Shown here in pieces: positions 1 through 9,092 of a stretch of DNA of 64,000 bases (its first letter is position 1; each line of letters opens with the position of its first letter). The stretch spans positions 868,001 through 932,000 of the forward strand of contig OZ241749.1 of the NCBI GenBank assembly GCA_965200945.1, in the 5' to 3' direction. The notes under the pieces were generated by a model that was not told the origin of the DNA, did not search any database, and saw only the letters and a program-made list of their open reading frames with translations. The DNA is from JADCRZ01 sp965200945 (GTDB lineage: Bacteria; Bacteroidota; Bacteroidia; Chitinophagales; Chitinophagaceae). The position numbers and the translations under genes are program-made.

Positions 1-979
1 CGGCGGTTTCCTGGGCTATGTAATTGATCCAAAGGGGCCTGTCTTCTTTCGGGTGACTGGTTTCCGACAACACCACCGGAATTTGATAGCGGTTATATGC
101 TTCGAGCAGAAGGCTGCGAAGAGGCCGCCAGCGGGCGTCATAGGGTTCGTTGACCCAGGGCAGGAAGTTGCCCGATCCGAAAACCCATTGGTTGTTGTAG
201 TAAAAGTTCAGTCCCAGCACATCCAGGTACTCCGGTGATCCGCCCAGCTCCGGGCACAGACGGCCGGTGAGTATGTCCATCGACTGAAACTGGTTTGTAT
301 GCGCTTCTTTAGCCCGTTTCCGCATTTCGCGGTCGGCATTTACAGGGGGGACCATATTCACCAGCGGTTCAGTAGACATGATCCTGATCGTGGGGTCGAT
401 CTCTTTCATGGCTGCGGTGCCTTCTATATAGGCTTTCATCAGGCCGTATTTCACTTCCCAGCCCTGTTTGTTACAATAGGGCGCCGTGCCTCTTGCATCG
501 CCTCCGAGCCACGACAGAAAACTCACTTCGTTGATGGGAGTGACGATCAGCGTTTCGTCCGGGTTTTTCGAGCGGTAAAAATTTACAAATGCCCTGCACA
601 AGGCGGTAAAACGACGGGCGAACATGGGATGAAGCGGTGTAAGATCATCCGGAAAACCAAAATGACAGATATCCCAGATCTGCTGAACGCCAAGTGCTTT
701 GCCGGTATCCATCATCGCAGATACGGTGCTCCAGTCGTACTGGTAAGGAACCTTTTCAACCTGGCTCCAGCGTATGCCTTCGCGCACAGTGCGGATCTGG
801 AATGGTTGGAGTAATTTATAATCTTCTTCAAGAAGCTGGGTATGACCGGTGATTTCCAGGAAATCGACGCGGTTGCCAAAAGCATTCAACTGGTCGGTGC
901 ACTCATATCCGCCCATCCAGAAGGAACGGAACAACTGATCAGTATGAAGCGGTAGAATGCTTGAATCATTTAGAACCAT
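1..979 (-). CDS. Clan GH-A glycoside hydrolase (beta-glucosidase-like), 3' end outside window
   Basis: Reading leftward from an ATG at 979, an open frame of 326 codons runs off the window edge without a stop. The product has no signal peptide, so it is probably cytoplasmic. It looks like a (beta/alpha)8 retaining glycosidase: TPINEVSF (Glu151) has the form of the acid/base motif at the end of strand 4, and PVVLSETSHP (Glu306) that of the nucleophile motif at the end of strand 7. IRTVREGIRWSQVE (about 62-75) resembles the early barrel segment of GH1-type enzymes. I cannot name the exact GH family or substrate. It is divergent from the pectin genes to its right, so a role in plant oligosaccharide use is an inference from context. 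Confidence 0.8.
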   Translation of the reverse strand, partial: MVLNDSSILPLHTDQLFRSFWMGGYECTDQLNAFGNRVDFLEITGHTQLLEEDYKLLQPFQIRTVREGIRWSQVEKVPYQYDWSTVSAMMDTGKALGVQQIWDICHFGFPDDLTPLHPMFARRFTALCRAFVNFYRSKNPDETLIVTPINEVSFLSWLGGDARGTAPYCNKQGWEVKYGLMKAYIEGTAAMKEIDPTIRIMSTEPLVNMVPPVNADREMRKRAKEAHTNQFQSMDILTGRLCPELGGSPEYLDVLGLNFYYNNQWVFGSGNFLPWVNEPYDARWRPLRSLLLEAYNRYQIPVVLSETSHPKEDRPLWINYIAQETA

Positions 980-1090
980 GTGTACGATATTGGTGATTGG
1001 TAAAAGTAAAGCTTATTCTGTTAAGCGAAATCGAGTGGAAACGGGGCAAGCACCATCGAATTATGTGGAATAAAACCAGTGACGATAATG

Positions 1091-1098
1091 TATCTTTA
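1091..1098 (+). promoter_or_regulatory. Possible -7 box (TATCTTTA) ahead of the small ORF/GH28 genes
   Basis: TATCTTTA followed by GC matches the Bacteroidota -7 consensus TAnnTTTG except for the last base. It lies 16 bases before the ATG of the 54-residue ORF and about 180 bases before GH28. The same TATCTTTAGC string precedes the sirtuin gene at 51329. I found no convincing -33 element upstream. Confidence 0.3.
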
Positions 1099-1114
1099 GC
1101 ATATTTTTGGATCC

Positions 1115-1279
1115 ATGTATACGCATAAACGGATTGCACCGCACATTATTCCTGTTTCGGCCTTATTCTCACTAACCCTTTATGCAATAATTGATCCTCA
1201 ATTTATCCTGCAGCCGATACGCAATTACTTTACTGCCAGCCACGACGAATTTTCTTACCAAGTGAATAAATTTTTCTGA
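1115..1279 (+). CDS. Putative 54-residue small protein or leader peptide
   Basis: An ATG at 1115 opens 54 codons ending in a TGA that overlaps the GH28 ATG (TGATG), the arrangement of translational coupling. The product starts MYTHKRIAPHIIPVS and has a hydrophobic stretch (SALFSLTLYAIIDPQFIL, about residues 15-32) that could be one membrane segment, followed by a polar tail. A -7-like box sits 16 bases upstream. I do not recognise the sequence. It could be a small membrane protein, a leader peptide, or a chance frame in the GH28 leader. No database comparison was possible. Confidence 0.3.
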   Translation: MYTHKRIAPHIIPVSALFSLTLYAIIDPQFILQPIRNYFTASHDEFSYQVNKFF

Positions 1280-2952
1280 TGATCATGAATCGTTTTTTGC
1301 TCCCCGTGTGCCTGTTATTTATGTGTTTGTCGCAGGGTCTGTATGCGCAAATGATCACGGCGCAGGAAGCTGCCCGTAAGATGCCCAAAGTAGTTGAACC
1401 GGTTTTTAAAAAAGATACTTTTTCCATTGCAAAATGGGGTGGAAAAGCGGATGGCATTACGTTGAATACAGCGGCTATTGAAAAAGCGATCGATGCCTGT
1501 AATAAAAATGGCGGTGGTGTGGTGCTGGTCCCCGGCGGCTTGTGGCTTACAGGGCCGGTAGTGCTGAAAAGCAACGTGAATTTCCACGTAGATCGCGATG
1601 CTGTATTGCTCTTTACAAATGATTTCGATCAGTTCAAGCTGGTGGCAACGAACTATGAAGGGCTGCCTGCTTACCGCAACCAGTCGCCCGTGTCAGGAAA
1701 AGATCTCAGCAATATTGCACTGACCGGCCCCGGCATCATCGATGGCAACGGTGATGCATGGCGGATGGTGAAAAAGGAAAAAATGACAGAGTCGCAATGG
1801 AAAACGCTGGTGGCATCCGGAGGCATGGTAAGCGAAGATAAACGGACCTGGTATCCCACTGCCAAATCTCTAAAGGGAACAATGGTGAAATCGCCGGGCG
1901 TAATGACCGAGGGACGAACAGAAAAAGATTTCGCGGATATCAAGGATTTTCTGCGGCCCAATTTGCTGAGTCTCACAAATTGTAAAACTGTATTGCTGGA
2001 AGGGCTCACTTTTCAGAACTCACCCGCCTGGTGCCTGCACCCGCTGATGTGCGAGAACCTGGTGGTCAGAAACGTATATGCCAAAAATCCCTGGTATGCA
2101 CAGAACGGCGACGGCATCGATCTCGAATCGTGTAAAAACGTGCTCATCGAAAACAGTACGTTCGATGTCGGTGATGATGGCATCTGTATCAAATCGGGCA
2201 GGGATGAAGAAGGCCGCAAGCGAGGAATGCCAACCGAAAATGTGGTGATCAGAAACAACGTTGTGTATCATGCGCACGGAGGATTTGTGATCGGCAGCGA
2301 AATGTCGGGTGGTGCCAGAAACATTTATGTGTACGACTGTTCATTTCTGGGTACCGATGTCGGACTGCGTTTTAAAACAACGCGCGGCAGGGGAGGTATC
2401 GTTGAAAAGATCTATGTTTCCGATATCAACATGAAAGACATCGGCGGTGAAGCGGTGCTGTTCGACATGTATTACGGCGGAAAAGATCCGGTGCCGATGT
2501 CGGGCGAACAACGCGAAGCTCCCAAGGTGGAAACTTTTCCTGTAACGGAAGCCACGCCCCAGTTCCGTGAATTTTATATCAGCAAGATCGCGTGCAATGG
2601 TGCGGGAGAAGGCCTCTTTATCCGTGGATTGCCTGAAATGAATATCAGGGACATATACCTCGAGAACATGACCCTGAAGGTGAAGAAGGGGGCCGACCTT
2701 GTAGAGGCTACCGGCATCCATCTTAAAAATGTGCAGCTTCTTACCAGTGAAACAAACCCTGTAATAAAAGTAGAGAACAGCAAAACAGTCTCGCTGAACG
2801 GGATCCGTTTCAATGAACAGGCCGACCTTCTTTTTGCCATCAATGGCGACAAAAGTTCGGGTATTACTGTTACAAACTCCTACCTGTCAAAAGCAAAAAA
2901 GAAATCCAGTTTTCAATCAGGCGCCGTTTCCTCTTCTTTAGAAATAAAATAA
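1279..2952 (+). CDS. GH28 polygalacturonase-type pectinase
   Basis: Predicted inverting hydrolase of alpha-1,4-galacturonosyl bonds in pectin. Residues 1-24 form a signal peptide (FLLPVCLLFMCLSQGLYAQ), so it is exported. The right-handed beta-helix carries the GH28 signatures: NGDGID (276-281), VGDDGICIKSG (297-307, the paired catalytic Asp), HGGFVIGS (333-340) and RFKTTRG (364-370). At 557 residues it is typical of Bacteroidota exo-acting forms. The ATG at 1279 overlaps the stop of the small upstream ORF; a second in-frame ATG at 1285 is an equally good start. The GH105 gene begins one base after its stop, so the two are very likely co-transcribed. Confidence 0.93.
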   Translation: MIMNRFLLPVCLLFMCLSQGLYAQMITAQEAARKMPKVVEPVFKKDTFSIAKWGGKADGITLNTAAIEKAIDACNKNGGGVVLVPGGLWLTGPVVLKSNVNFHVDRDAVLLFTNDFDQFKLVATNYEGLPAYRNQSPVSGKDLSNIALTGPGIIDGNGDAWRMVKKEKMTESQWKTLVASGGMVSEDKRTWYPTAKSLKGTMVKSPGVMTEGRTEKDFADIKDFLRPNLLSLTNCKTVLLEGLTFQNSPAWCLHPLMCENLVVRNVYAKNPWYAQNGDGIDLESCKNVLIENSTFDVGDDGICIKSGRDEEGRKRGMPTENVVIRNNVVYHAHGGFVIGSEMSGGARNIYVYDCSFLGTDVGLRFKTTRGRGGIVEKIYVSDINMKDIGGEAVLFDMYYGGKDPVPMSGEQREAPKVETFPVTEATPQFREFYISKIACNGAGEGLFIRGLPEMNIRDIYLENMTLKVKKGADLVEATGIHLKNVQLLTSETNPVIKVENSKTVSLNGIRFNEQADLLFAINGDKSSGITVTNSYLSKAKKKSSFQSGAVSSSLEIK

Positions 2953-2953
2953 T

Positions 2954-4858
2954 ATGAAATCAAGAATTGTCTGTCTGCTCTTTGCTGCCTTCTTTTGCAG
3001 CGCTGCCGATCTGAATGCACAATCGCCCGAAGCCGCGTCGGAGCAAATGACCCAGACCGTTATGCGCATGTGGAATGATTCCACTACCCGCTATACCTAC
3101 GACTTTGGCGTGATCCTGGAAGGCATCGAAGGCATCTGGTACCGCACAGCCAACCCCAAATATTACGACTATATCCAGAAGAGTATCGACCTGCTGCTCA
3201 CGGAAGACGGTACCATCAAAAACTACAAGGTAGAAGATTATAACCTTGACAATGTAAAGCTGGGAAGGAGTATGATCCTCCTGTACAAAGCGACCGGAAA
3301 AGCGAAGTACCTGAAAGCCGCAACCCAGTTGCGCAACCAGCTTCTAAAACAGCCCCGTACCTCTGATGGGGGCTTCTGGCACAAGAAAAGATACCCCTCG
3401 CAGATGTGGCTCGATGGCCTTTATATGGGTGAACCCTTTTATGCCGAATACGCGGCGCTGATGCATGAAGACACCACGTTCAATGACATCGCCCGTCAGT
3501 TCATCCTCATGGAACAGCACAGCCGCGACGCAAAGACCGGCCTGCTTTTTCATGGCTGGGATGAATCGAAGGAACAACGCTGGGCCGATAAAAGCACCGG
3601 CAAATCGCCGAATATCTGGGGCCGGGCCATGGGCTGGTATGCGGTGGCGCTGGTAGATGTGCTTGAATATTTTCCTGCTTCCAATAAAGGACATGATTCA
3701 CTCACGGCGATCCTTAACCGCCTGGCAGCAGCGGTCAAAAAATACCAGGATCCTGCAACCGGTCTCTGGTTTGATATCATCGACAAACAGACTGCGAAGG
3801 GAAATTATGTAGAAGCTTCTGCATCCTGCATGTTTGTAAATGCGCTGGCAAAAGGGGTGCGGCTTGGAGTCCTGGACGACTCTTACCTGCCCGTTGCCAA
3901 AAAGGGATATGATGGCATCCTGAAGCAATTTGTAAAAACGGATGACAAGGGCCAGACCATCCTCACCGGTACTGTGAGTGTATCCGGGCTGGGTGGTGCT
4001 CCTTACCGGGATGGAAGTTACCAGTATTACATGAGCGAGAAGGTAGTGCCCAATGACGCCAAAGGGGTAGGAGCTTTCATCCTGGCAAGCAATGAAATGG
4101 TGATCGCGGCCATGCCCAAACCCGGAAAGGGCAAGACGGTGATGCTTGATCATTTCTTCAACGGCGAAACGATCAAATCAGGTACCGGGCTTACAGATCA
4201 GTTCCATTATGTATGGGAAGAAAAAGACAACAACGGATTCTATTTTTTCGGCAACGCTTTTACATACAGCGGTGCAAAAATTGACCAGCTCCTTACGGCG
4301 CCAACCGCAGACAACCTCAAAAATGCCTCCGTTTATATCATCGTGGATCCCGATACCAAAAAGGAAAGTCCGAACCCCAACTACCTGGAAGCAGGGCATA
4401 TCAATGTGATCGCAGACTGGGTGAAGGACGGCGGCGTGCTTTTCCTGATGGGCAACGACAGCGGCAACATGGAATTCGAACACTTCAACAACCTGGCTGA
4501 AAAATTCGGCATCCATTTCAACGTCGACAGCAAGAACCGGGTGATCGGCTCCGACTACCAGATGGGCAAATTCATGATCCCTTCCGGCAATGCAGTATTA
4601 AAGAGTACCAAACAAGTATATATGAAGGAGATCTCTACGCTCCAGCTGAAAAGCCCGGCGACACCGGTGTTCAGCGCCGGCGGCGATGTGGTGATCGCCA
4701 TGGCCAAATACGGGAAAGGCACTGTGCTCGCGGTAGGTGATCCGTGGGTGTATGACGAATATACAGACGGCCGTAAGATACCGATGGAATACCAGAACTT
4801 TCAGGCCGCCCAGGATATCGCGCGCTGGCTCCTGCAACAGGCTGCCGTAAAAAAATAG
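2954..4858 (+). CDS. GH105 unsaturated galacturonyl/rhamnogalacturonyl hydrolase with C-terminal DUF4350-like domain
   Basis: Predicted to remove the unsaturated uronic acid left on pectin oligosaccharides by lyases. A signal peptide covers residues 1-23 (ending DLNAQ). The alpha/alpha-barrel (about 30-370) has the family motifs SQMWLDGLYMGEPF (Asp154) and NIWGRAMGWY (220-229). The last ~245 residues are an added alpha/beta domain with HINVIADWVKDGGVLFLMG and IAMAKYGKGTVLAVGDPW, resembling DUF4350/glutamine-amidotransferase-like folds; its role is unknown. The usual single-domain GH105 is ~370 residues, so this is an extended architecture. The start lies one base after the GH28 stop, pointing to one pectin operon. 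Confidence 0.92.
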   Translation: MKSRIVCLLFAAFFCSAADLNAQSPEAASEQMTQTVMRMWNDSTTRYTYDFGVILEGIEGIWYRTANPKYYDYIQKSIDLLLTEDGTIKNYKVEDYNLDNVKLGRSMILLYKATGKAKYLKAATQLRNQLLKQPRTSDGGFWHKKRYPSQMWLDGLYMGEPFYAEYAALMHEDTTFNDIARQFILMEQHSRDAKTGLLFHGWDESKEQRWADKSTGKSPNIWGRAMGWYAVALVDVLEYFPASNKGHDSLTAILNRLAAAVKKYQDPATGLWFDIIDKQTAKGNYVEASASCMFVNALAKGVRLGVLDDSYLPVAKKGYDGILKQFVKTDDKGQTILTGTVSVSGLGGAPYRDGSYQYYMSEKVVPNDAKGVGAFILASNEMVIAAMPKPGKGKTVMLDHFFNGETIKSGTGLTDQFHYVWEEKDNNGFYFFGNAFTYSGAKIDQLLTAPTADNLKNASVYIIVDPDTKKESPNPNYLEAGHINVIADWVKDGGVLFLMGNDSGNMEFEHFNNLAEKFGIHFNVDSKNRVIGSDYQMGKFMIPSGNAVLKSTKQVYMKEISTLQLKSPATPVFSAGGDVVIAMAKYGKGTVLAVGDPWVYDEYTDGRKIPMEYQNFQAAQDIARWLLQQAAVKK

Positions 4859-4862
4859 GGCC

Positions 4863-5234
4863 TTAGTTTCCCGACACTTCGATCTGGACTTCAGATTCGT
4901 TTTCGGCGTGGTCGGTCGCTTCTATCTTGATGGTGTAAGTAACGCCGGCCTGTACCGTAAACGTTTTCTGGAGATTGTACGATTTCATGTCGAGATGTTC
5001 TTCCATGTGTACAATTTCAGCACCGGTTGATTTGTTGTTTACGTACAGATGCACCGCATGGATCTCATTGTCATCAGTGATGGTCGCGGTGACGGTAGAG
5101 ACCTGTCCACCGGTGTACGTTTGGTGATTGTTGGGGGAAGAAAGGCTGATGCGGGGGGAAGCGGCATCGCCCACATCTTTTTTGCAGGATGCGAAGGCTA
5201 CTGCGATCAAAACGAAGGGTAAATATTTTTTCAT
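4863..5234 (-). CDS. Small lipoprotein with an Ig-like (DUF4625-like) domain
   Basis: 123 residues. The N-terminus MKKYLPFVLIAVAFASCKKD is a lipoprotein signal with the acylated Cys in FASC. I chose the ATG at 5234 because it places the Lys-Lys n-region at the start; a frame opening at 5261 adds nine polar residues ahead of it. The rest is beta-rich (PRISLSSPNNHQTYTGG, VSTVTATITDDNEIHAVHLY, VTYTIKIEATDHAENES), like an Ig/cadherin-type fold. The DUF4625 label is tentative. It converges with the GH105 gene four bases away. Function unknown. Confidence 0.75.
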   Translation of the reverse strand: MKKYLPFVLIAVAFASCKKDVGDAASPRISLSSPNNHQTYTGGQVSTVTATITDDNEIHAVHLYVNNKSTGAEIVHMEEHLDMKSYNLQKTFTVQAGVTYTIKIEATDHAENESEVQIEVSGN

Positions 5235-5341
5235 GAGGTTTGTTGTGTTGGGAGTGAACATTAGTCATTCTATACGGAGCGATATCCGCACAGGTTGCCT
5301 CCTTTGTGACAAAAAACCTCGCTGGCAAGCAATAATTTTGG

Positions 5342-6031
5342 CTATTTTCCGGGCTTGGAAAGTGTGGTGGTGGTGCCATTGCTATGGCCCAGTATCGCCA
5401 TATCCGCCATATGAAGAAACAGTCCGTCCTCCACCACACCGGGGATCTTGCTGATGCCTGCCTGCAGGGCTTCGGCCTGTTCGATCTGAAAGAAAGAACA
5501 GTCGAGGATGTAATGCCCGTTATCGGTTATATACGGTTTGTCTTCTACCATGCGGAGGCTTGGCGTGCAGCCCAGTGCCTGCAATTTGTAGAACACCAGC
5601 TCCCAGCCGAATTTAATGACTTCCACCGGCAGGGGAAACAGGCCGAGGTGGTTAACCAGCTTTTGTTCGTCGGCGATGATGATGTAAAAGTTGCTCACAG
5701 AACCGATGATCTTTTCCCTTAACAGCGCACCGCCGCCGCCTTTGATCACATTCAGGTTTGCATCAATTTCATCGGCGCCGTCGATGGTGACGTCGAACCG
5801 TTCAATCTCTGAGATGGGTATGATGGGAATGTTCAGGTCAAGCGCCAGTTTCTCCGACTGCAGGGAAGTGGCCACCGCCCGCACGCCCAGGCCTTCCGCC
5901 ACTCTTTTTCCGATCTCCTGGATGGCCCAGTACGCAGTGGAGCCTGTTCCCAGCCCAACGGTCATTCCATTCTCCACATAATTTACGGCTTGGTCGGCGG
6001 CGAGTTTTCGCGTGTTTACAGTCTCTTTCAT
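5342..6031 (-). CDS. rpiA: Ribose-5-phosphate isomerase A
   Basis: Interconverts ribose 5-phosphate and ribulose 5-phosphate in the cytoplasmic pentose phosphate pathway. 229 residues, the normal RpiA size. Signatures: GLGTGSTAYW (26-35, phosphate loop), DGADEID (84-90, containing the catalytic Asp residues) and KGGGGALLREKI (97-108, with the catalytic Glu and Lys). The ATG at 6031 gives the expected N-terminus. It is transcribed away from the dehydrogenase gene on the right, with about 135 bases between the two starts. Confidence 0.96.
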   Translation of the reverse strand: MKETVNTRKLAADQAVNYVENGMTVGLGTGSTAYWAIQEIGKRVAEGLGVRAVATSLQSEKLALDLNIPIIPISEIERFDVTIDGADEIDANLNVIKGGGGALLREKIIGSVSNFYIIIADEQKLVNHLGLFPLPVEVIKFGWELVFYKLQALGCTPSLRMVEDKPYITDNGHYILDCSFFQIEQAEALQAGISKIPGVVEDGLFLHMADMAILGHSNGTTTTLSKPGK

Positions 6032-6166
6032 ACAGGCTGGTTAAGTGGATGCAAAGTAATACTAAGCGCTTCCAAATTCAGCGAATTTTACAAAAAAGAG
6101 CTATTTTTAATATCCCCTGCCACTTTGCGCAGCGCCTATCCACGATCAACCGCCATATCAAAAATC

Positions 6167-7624
6167 ATGAAATACCCCGTCATAAAAAATTGGGTCCAGG
6201 GAACATGGACCGGCTGTGAAACCACGCGTTACCTTCCAGTAGTTTCTCCCGTCGATGGCTTGCTGTTGTCGGAAGTGCCCATGTCGACAGCCACAGACCT
6301 CGACAAAGCCGTTCAGGCGGCAAGGAAAGCCTTTCCCGAGTGGTCGAAAACCCCTATCAAGGAAAGGGTGCAGGTCTTGTTCAGATACCGTTCACTGCTG
6401 GAACAAAACCTCACTGAACTGGCGCAGCTGGTGTCGGAAGAGAATGGAAAGATCCTTTCTGAAGGAGTGGCCGAGATCGAGAAATGCATCGAACTGACAG
6501 AATTCGCCTGCTCGATGCCGCAGCTGGTGACAGGCGAGATCCTCGAGGTAAGCAAGGGTGTCGAATGCCGTATCGACCATGTGCCGCTGGGCGTGGTGGC
6601 CTCCATCGTTCCCTTCAATTTCCCGAGCATGGTGCCGAACTGGACAATTCCCAATATTCTGGCGCTGGGCAACTGCATGATCCTGAAGCCATCCGAAAAA
6701 GTTCCGCTCAGTGCGGGCCGCCTGGCCGCACTGCTGAAGGAAGCGGGCCTGCCCGACGGTGTGTTCAATATTGTACATGGCGACAGTGAAGCGGTCATGG
6801 CCATCTGCGACCATCCCGGCATTGAAGCGGTATCCTTCGTCGGCTCTACCCCTGTAGCGCGGCTGGTGTACCAGCGCGCGACCGGCAATTTCAAGCGTTG
6901 CGTGGCGCTGGGCGGTGCCAAGAACCACCTGCTTGTATTGCCCGATGCCCACCCGGCCATGACAGCGCAGAACGTAGCGGCTTCGATGAGCGGTTGCGCC
7001 GGGCAGCGCTGTATGGCGGCGTCGGCCATGGTGGCCGTAGGGCAAGTCGATCATATCATCGACCGGCTCTGCGAAGAAGCCGGGCGGATCGTGCCGGGTC
7101 AGAATCTGGGGGCAGTCATCAACAAAGAGTCGAAGGAACGCATTGAACGATTCATCACCGAAGCGGAGCAGCAGGGCGCAAAGGTGCTGGTGGATGGACG
7201 CAACGTACGGGTAGAAGGAAAGGAGGGCGGCACCTATGTGGGCCCGACAGTGATCGATCATGTGCGGCCGGATATGGCCATTGCCAAAGAGGAGGTGTTT
7301 GGGCCGCTGATCAGCATCATGCGTGCCGCTACCGTGGACGAAGCACTGGCCATCGAGAACGGTTCACCTTATGGCAACGCTGCATCCGTATTTACGCAGA
7401 ACGGCAGCATGGCCCGGTACGTGATGGAACATGCCAGTTCAGGCATGGTAGGCGTAAATGTGGGCGTACCTGTGCCACGCGAACCTTTCTCTTTCGGGGG
7501 CTGGAATGAAAGTAAGTTTGGCGTCGGCGACATCACCGGCAAAAGCTCCATCGGGTTCTGGACCAAGCTCCGCAAAACAACCATCAAATGGAACCCGGAA
7601 GCGGGCGTGAACTGGATGAGTTGA
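6167..7624 (+). CDS. mmsA: CoA-acylating (methyl)malonate-semialdehyde dehydrogenase
   Basis: 485 residues. Predicted to oxidise malonate or methylmalonate semialdehyde with NAD and CoA to acetyl- or propionyl-CoA. The catalytic Cys282 sits in AGQRCMAASA, and ALGGAKNHLLVLPDA (247-261) is the signature that separates this CoA-acylating branch from ordinary aldehyde dehydrogenases. The start is set at 6167 (MKYPVIKNWVQGTW), which matches family N-termini; the same frame is open back to 5990, but that would overlap rpiA and add about 59 unrelated residues. It is followed by a beta-alanine-type aminotransferase and sits upstream of the pyrimidine genes, so its likely job is the last step, malonate semialdehyde to acetyl-CoA. 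Confidence 0.93.
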   Translation: MKYPVIKNWVQGTWTGCETTRYLPVVSPVDGLLLSEVPMSTATDLDKAVQAARKAFPEWSKTPIKERVQVLFRYRSLLEQNLTELAQLVSEENGKILSEGVAEIEKCIELTEFACSMPQLVTGEILEVSKGVECRIDHVPLGVVASIVPFNFPSMVPNWTIPNILALGNCMILKPSEKVPLSAGRLAALLKEAGLPDGVFNIVHGDSEAVMAICDHPGIEAVSFVGSTPVARLVYQRATGNFKRCVALGGAKNHLLVLPDAHPAMTAQNVAASMSGCAGQRCMAASAMVAVGQVDHIIDRLCEEAGRIVPGQNLGAVINKESKERIERFITEAEQQGAKVLVDGRNVRVEGKEGGTYVGPTVIDHVRPDMAIAKEEVFGPLISIMRAATVDEALAIENGSPYGNAASVFTQNGSMARYVMEHASSGMVGVNVGVPVPREPFSFGGWNESKFGVGDITGKSSIGFWTKLRKTTIKWNPEAGVNWMS

Positions 7625-7730
7625 TTTCCCGCCAGAGACGTGATATCCCGCTTCTCTGCGAGGGTAACAACGGTGCGGAAGGTCCAAGGATGATGTCCGC
7701 CCTATTAACCTGCATCATAAAATCGAATTT

Positions 7731-9092
7731 ATGCTCGATACCATATTTTCAGCAAAATCGCATACCGACGAGATCGTGGAAGACAGCCTTGAGTATACCC
7801 TGTTTTCCTGGAGCAAGCAAAAAGGGATCGCGCCGCCGGCCATCAAATGGGGCAAGGGCGTGTATATGTACGACCACGATGGCAAGCGGTACATCGATTT
7901 CTCCTCGGGGCTCATGAACGTGAACATAGGGCATGGCAACCAGCGGGTGACGCAGGCCGTAGTGGAGCAGATGCAGCAGATCAGCTATGTTACACCGGGT
8001 TGTGTTACGGAAGCAAGAGGCGCTCTCGGAAAGAAACTGGCTTCTATCACGCCCGGCACGCTCAACAAAACGCTTTTCACCACAGATGGCGCAACCTCGG
8101 TGGAAAATGCCATCAAGCTGGCGAGGCTGTATACCGGCCGTCACAAGATCATTGCCAGATACCGGGCCTTTCATGGCGCTTCCTACGGCTCCATGACGGC
8201 AGGAGGCGATCCCCGCAAACTGCAGTCTGATGGCCAGCAGGCGCCCAATTTCGTACACGTCGAAGATCCGTATTGTTACCGCTGTCCCTGGGGCAAGCAG
8301 CCCGACTGGTGCAAGCGGGAATGTGTAAGCCATGTGGAGCGGGTCATAGAATTTGAAGGGCCCGAAAATGTGGCGGCCATCATCATGGAAGGAGAAAGCG
8401 GCACGTCTGGGTGTATCAAATATCCACCCGACTATCTGCAAAAGATCCGGGATTTGTGCGACAAGTATAACATCCTGCTGATCGCCGATGAGGTGATGAG
8501 CGGCTTCGGCAGAACAGGCAGCTGGTTTGGGGTGGATACGCATGGCGTGATCCCCGATATGATCGCTACTGCAAAAGGCATTACAGCAGGCTATATACCA
8601 TTGGGGGCGCTGATCGTATCGGAAAAGATCGCCGCGCATTACAACGACAGACCGCTTATGCTGGGACTGACCTATTCCGCGCATCCGGTGAGCTGTGCTG
8701 CGGGCCTGGAGGTATTGAAGATCTATGAAGATGAGAACCTGGTCGAAAATGCCGCAAATATGGGCCGGTATATCGATGCAAAGGTAGAAGAGCTGAAAAA
8801 GATACATCCTTCCATTGGTGACTTCCGCAACACCGGCCTGCTCGGGTGCCTCGAGCTGGTGAAGAACCGCGACACGCGCGAACCCATGGCACCGTTCAAT
8901 GCCAAACCCGATGAAATGGCGGTGATGAACAAAGTAGCCGCAAAGCTGAAGGAGCTTGGCATGTATACCTTTGTACGCTGGAACTATGTCTTTATCGCCC
9001 CGCCGCTCTGTATCACCAAAGACGAGGTGGATGAAGGGTTGGCGATCATTTCAGAAGCGCTGAAAATTGCGGATGAGCATGTTGATGCGTAG
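7731..9092 (+). CDS. Class III PLP aminotransferase, probably beta-alanine aminotransferase
   Basis: 453 residues, fold type I, class III (omega) aminotransferase. The PLP lysine is Lys282 in IATAKGITAGYIPLGA, the cofactor Asp is Asp253 in IADEVMSGFGRTG, and FTTDGATSVENAIKLAR forms the phosphate-binding region. In this setting the expected reaction is beta-alanine plus an oxo acid to malonate semialdehyde plus an amino acid, feeding the dehydrogenase encoded just before it. Substrate cannot be read from the sequence; other omega-amino acids are possible. It lies 106 bases after the dehydrogenase and may share its transcript. Confidence 0.9.
   Translation: MLDTIFSAKSHTDEIVEDSLEYTLFSWSKQKGIAPPAIKWGKGVYMYDHDGKRYIDFSSGLMNVNIGHGNQRVTQAVVEQMQQISYVTPGCVTEARGALGKKLASITPGTLNKTLFTTDGATSVENAIKLARLYTGRHKIIARYRAFHGASYGSMTAGGDPRKLQSDGQQAPNFVHVEDPYCYRCPWGKQPDWCKRECVSHVERVIEFEGPENVAAIIMEGESGTSGCIKYPPDYLQKIRDLCDKYNILLIADEVMSGFGRTGSWFGVDTHGVIPDMIATAKGITAGYIPLGALIVSEKIAAHYNDRPLMLGLTYSAHPVSCAAGLEVLKIYEDENLVENAANMGRYIDAKVEELKKIHPSIGDFRNTGLLGCLELVKNRDTREPMAPFNAKPDEMAVMNKVAAKLKELGMYTFVRWNYVFIAPPLCITKDEVDEGLAIISEALKIADEHVDA

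Noticed and set aside
5990..6166. Upstream extension of the semialdehyde dehydrogenase frame
   Set aside because: It overlaps rpiA on the other strand and adds about 59 residues unlike the family; the ATG at 6167 fits the known N-terminus.
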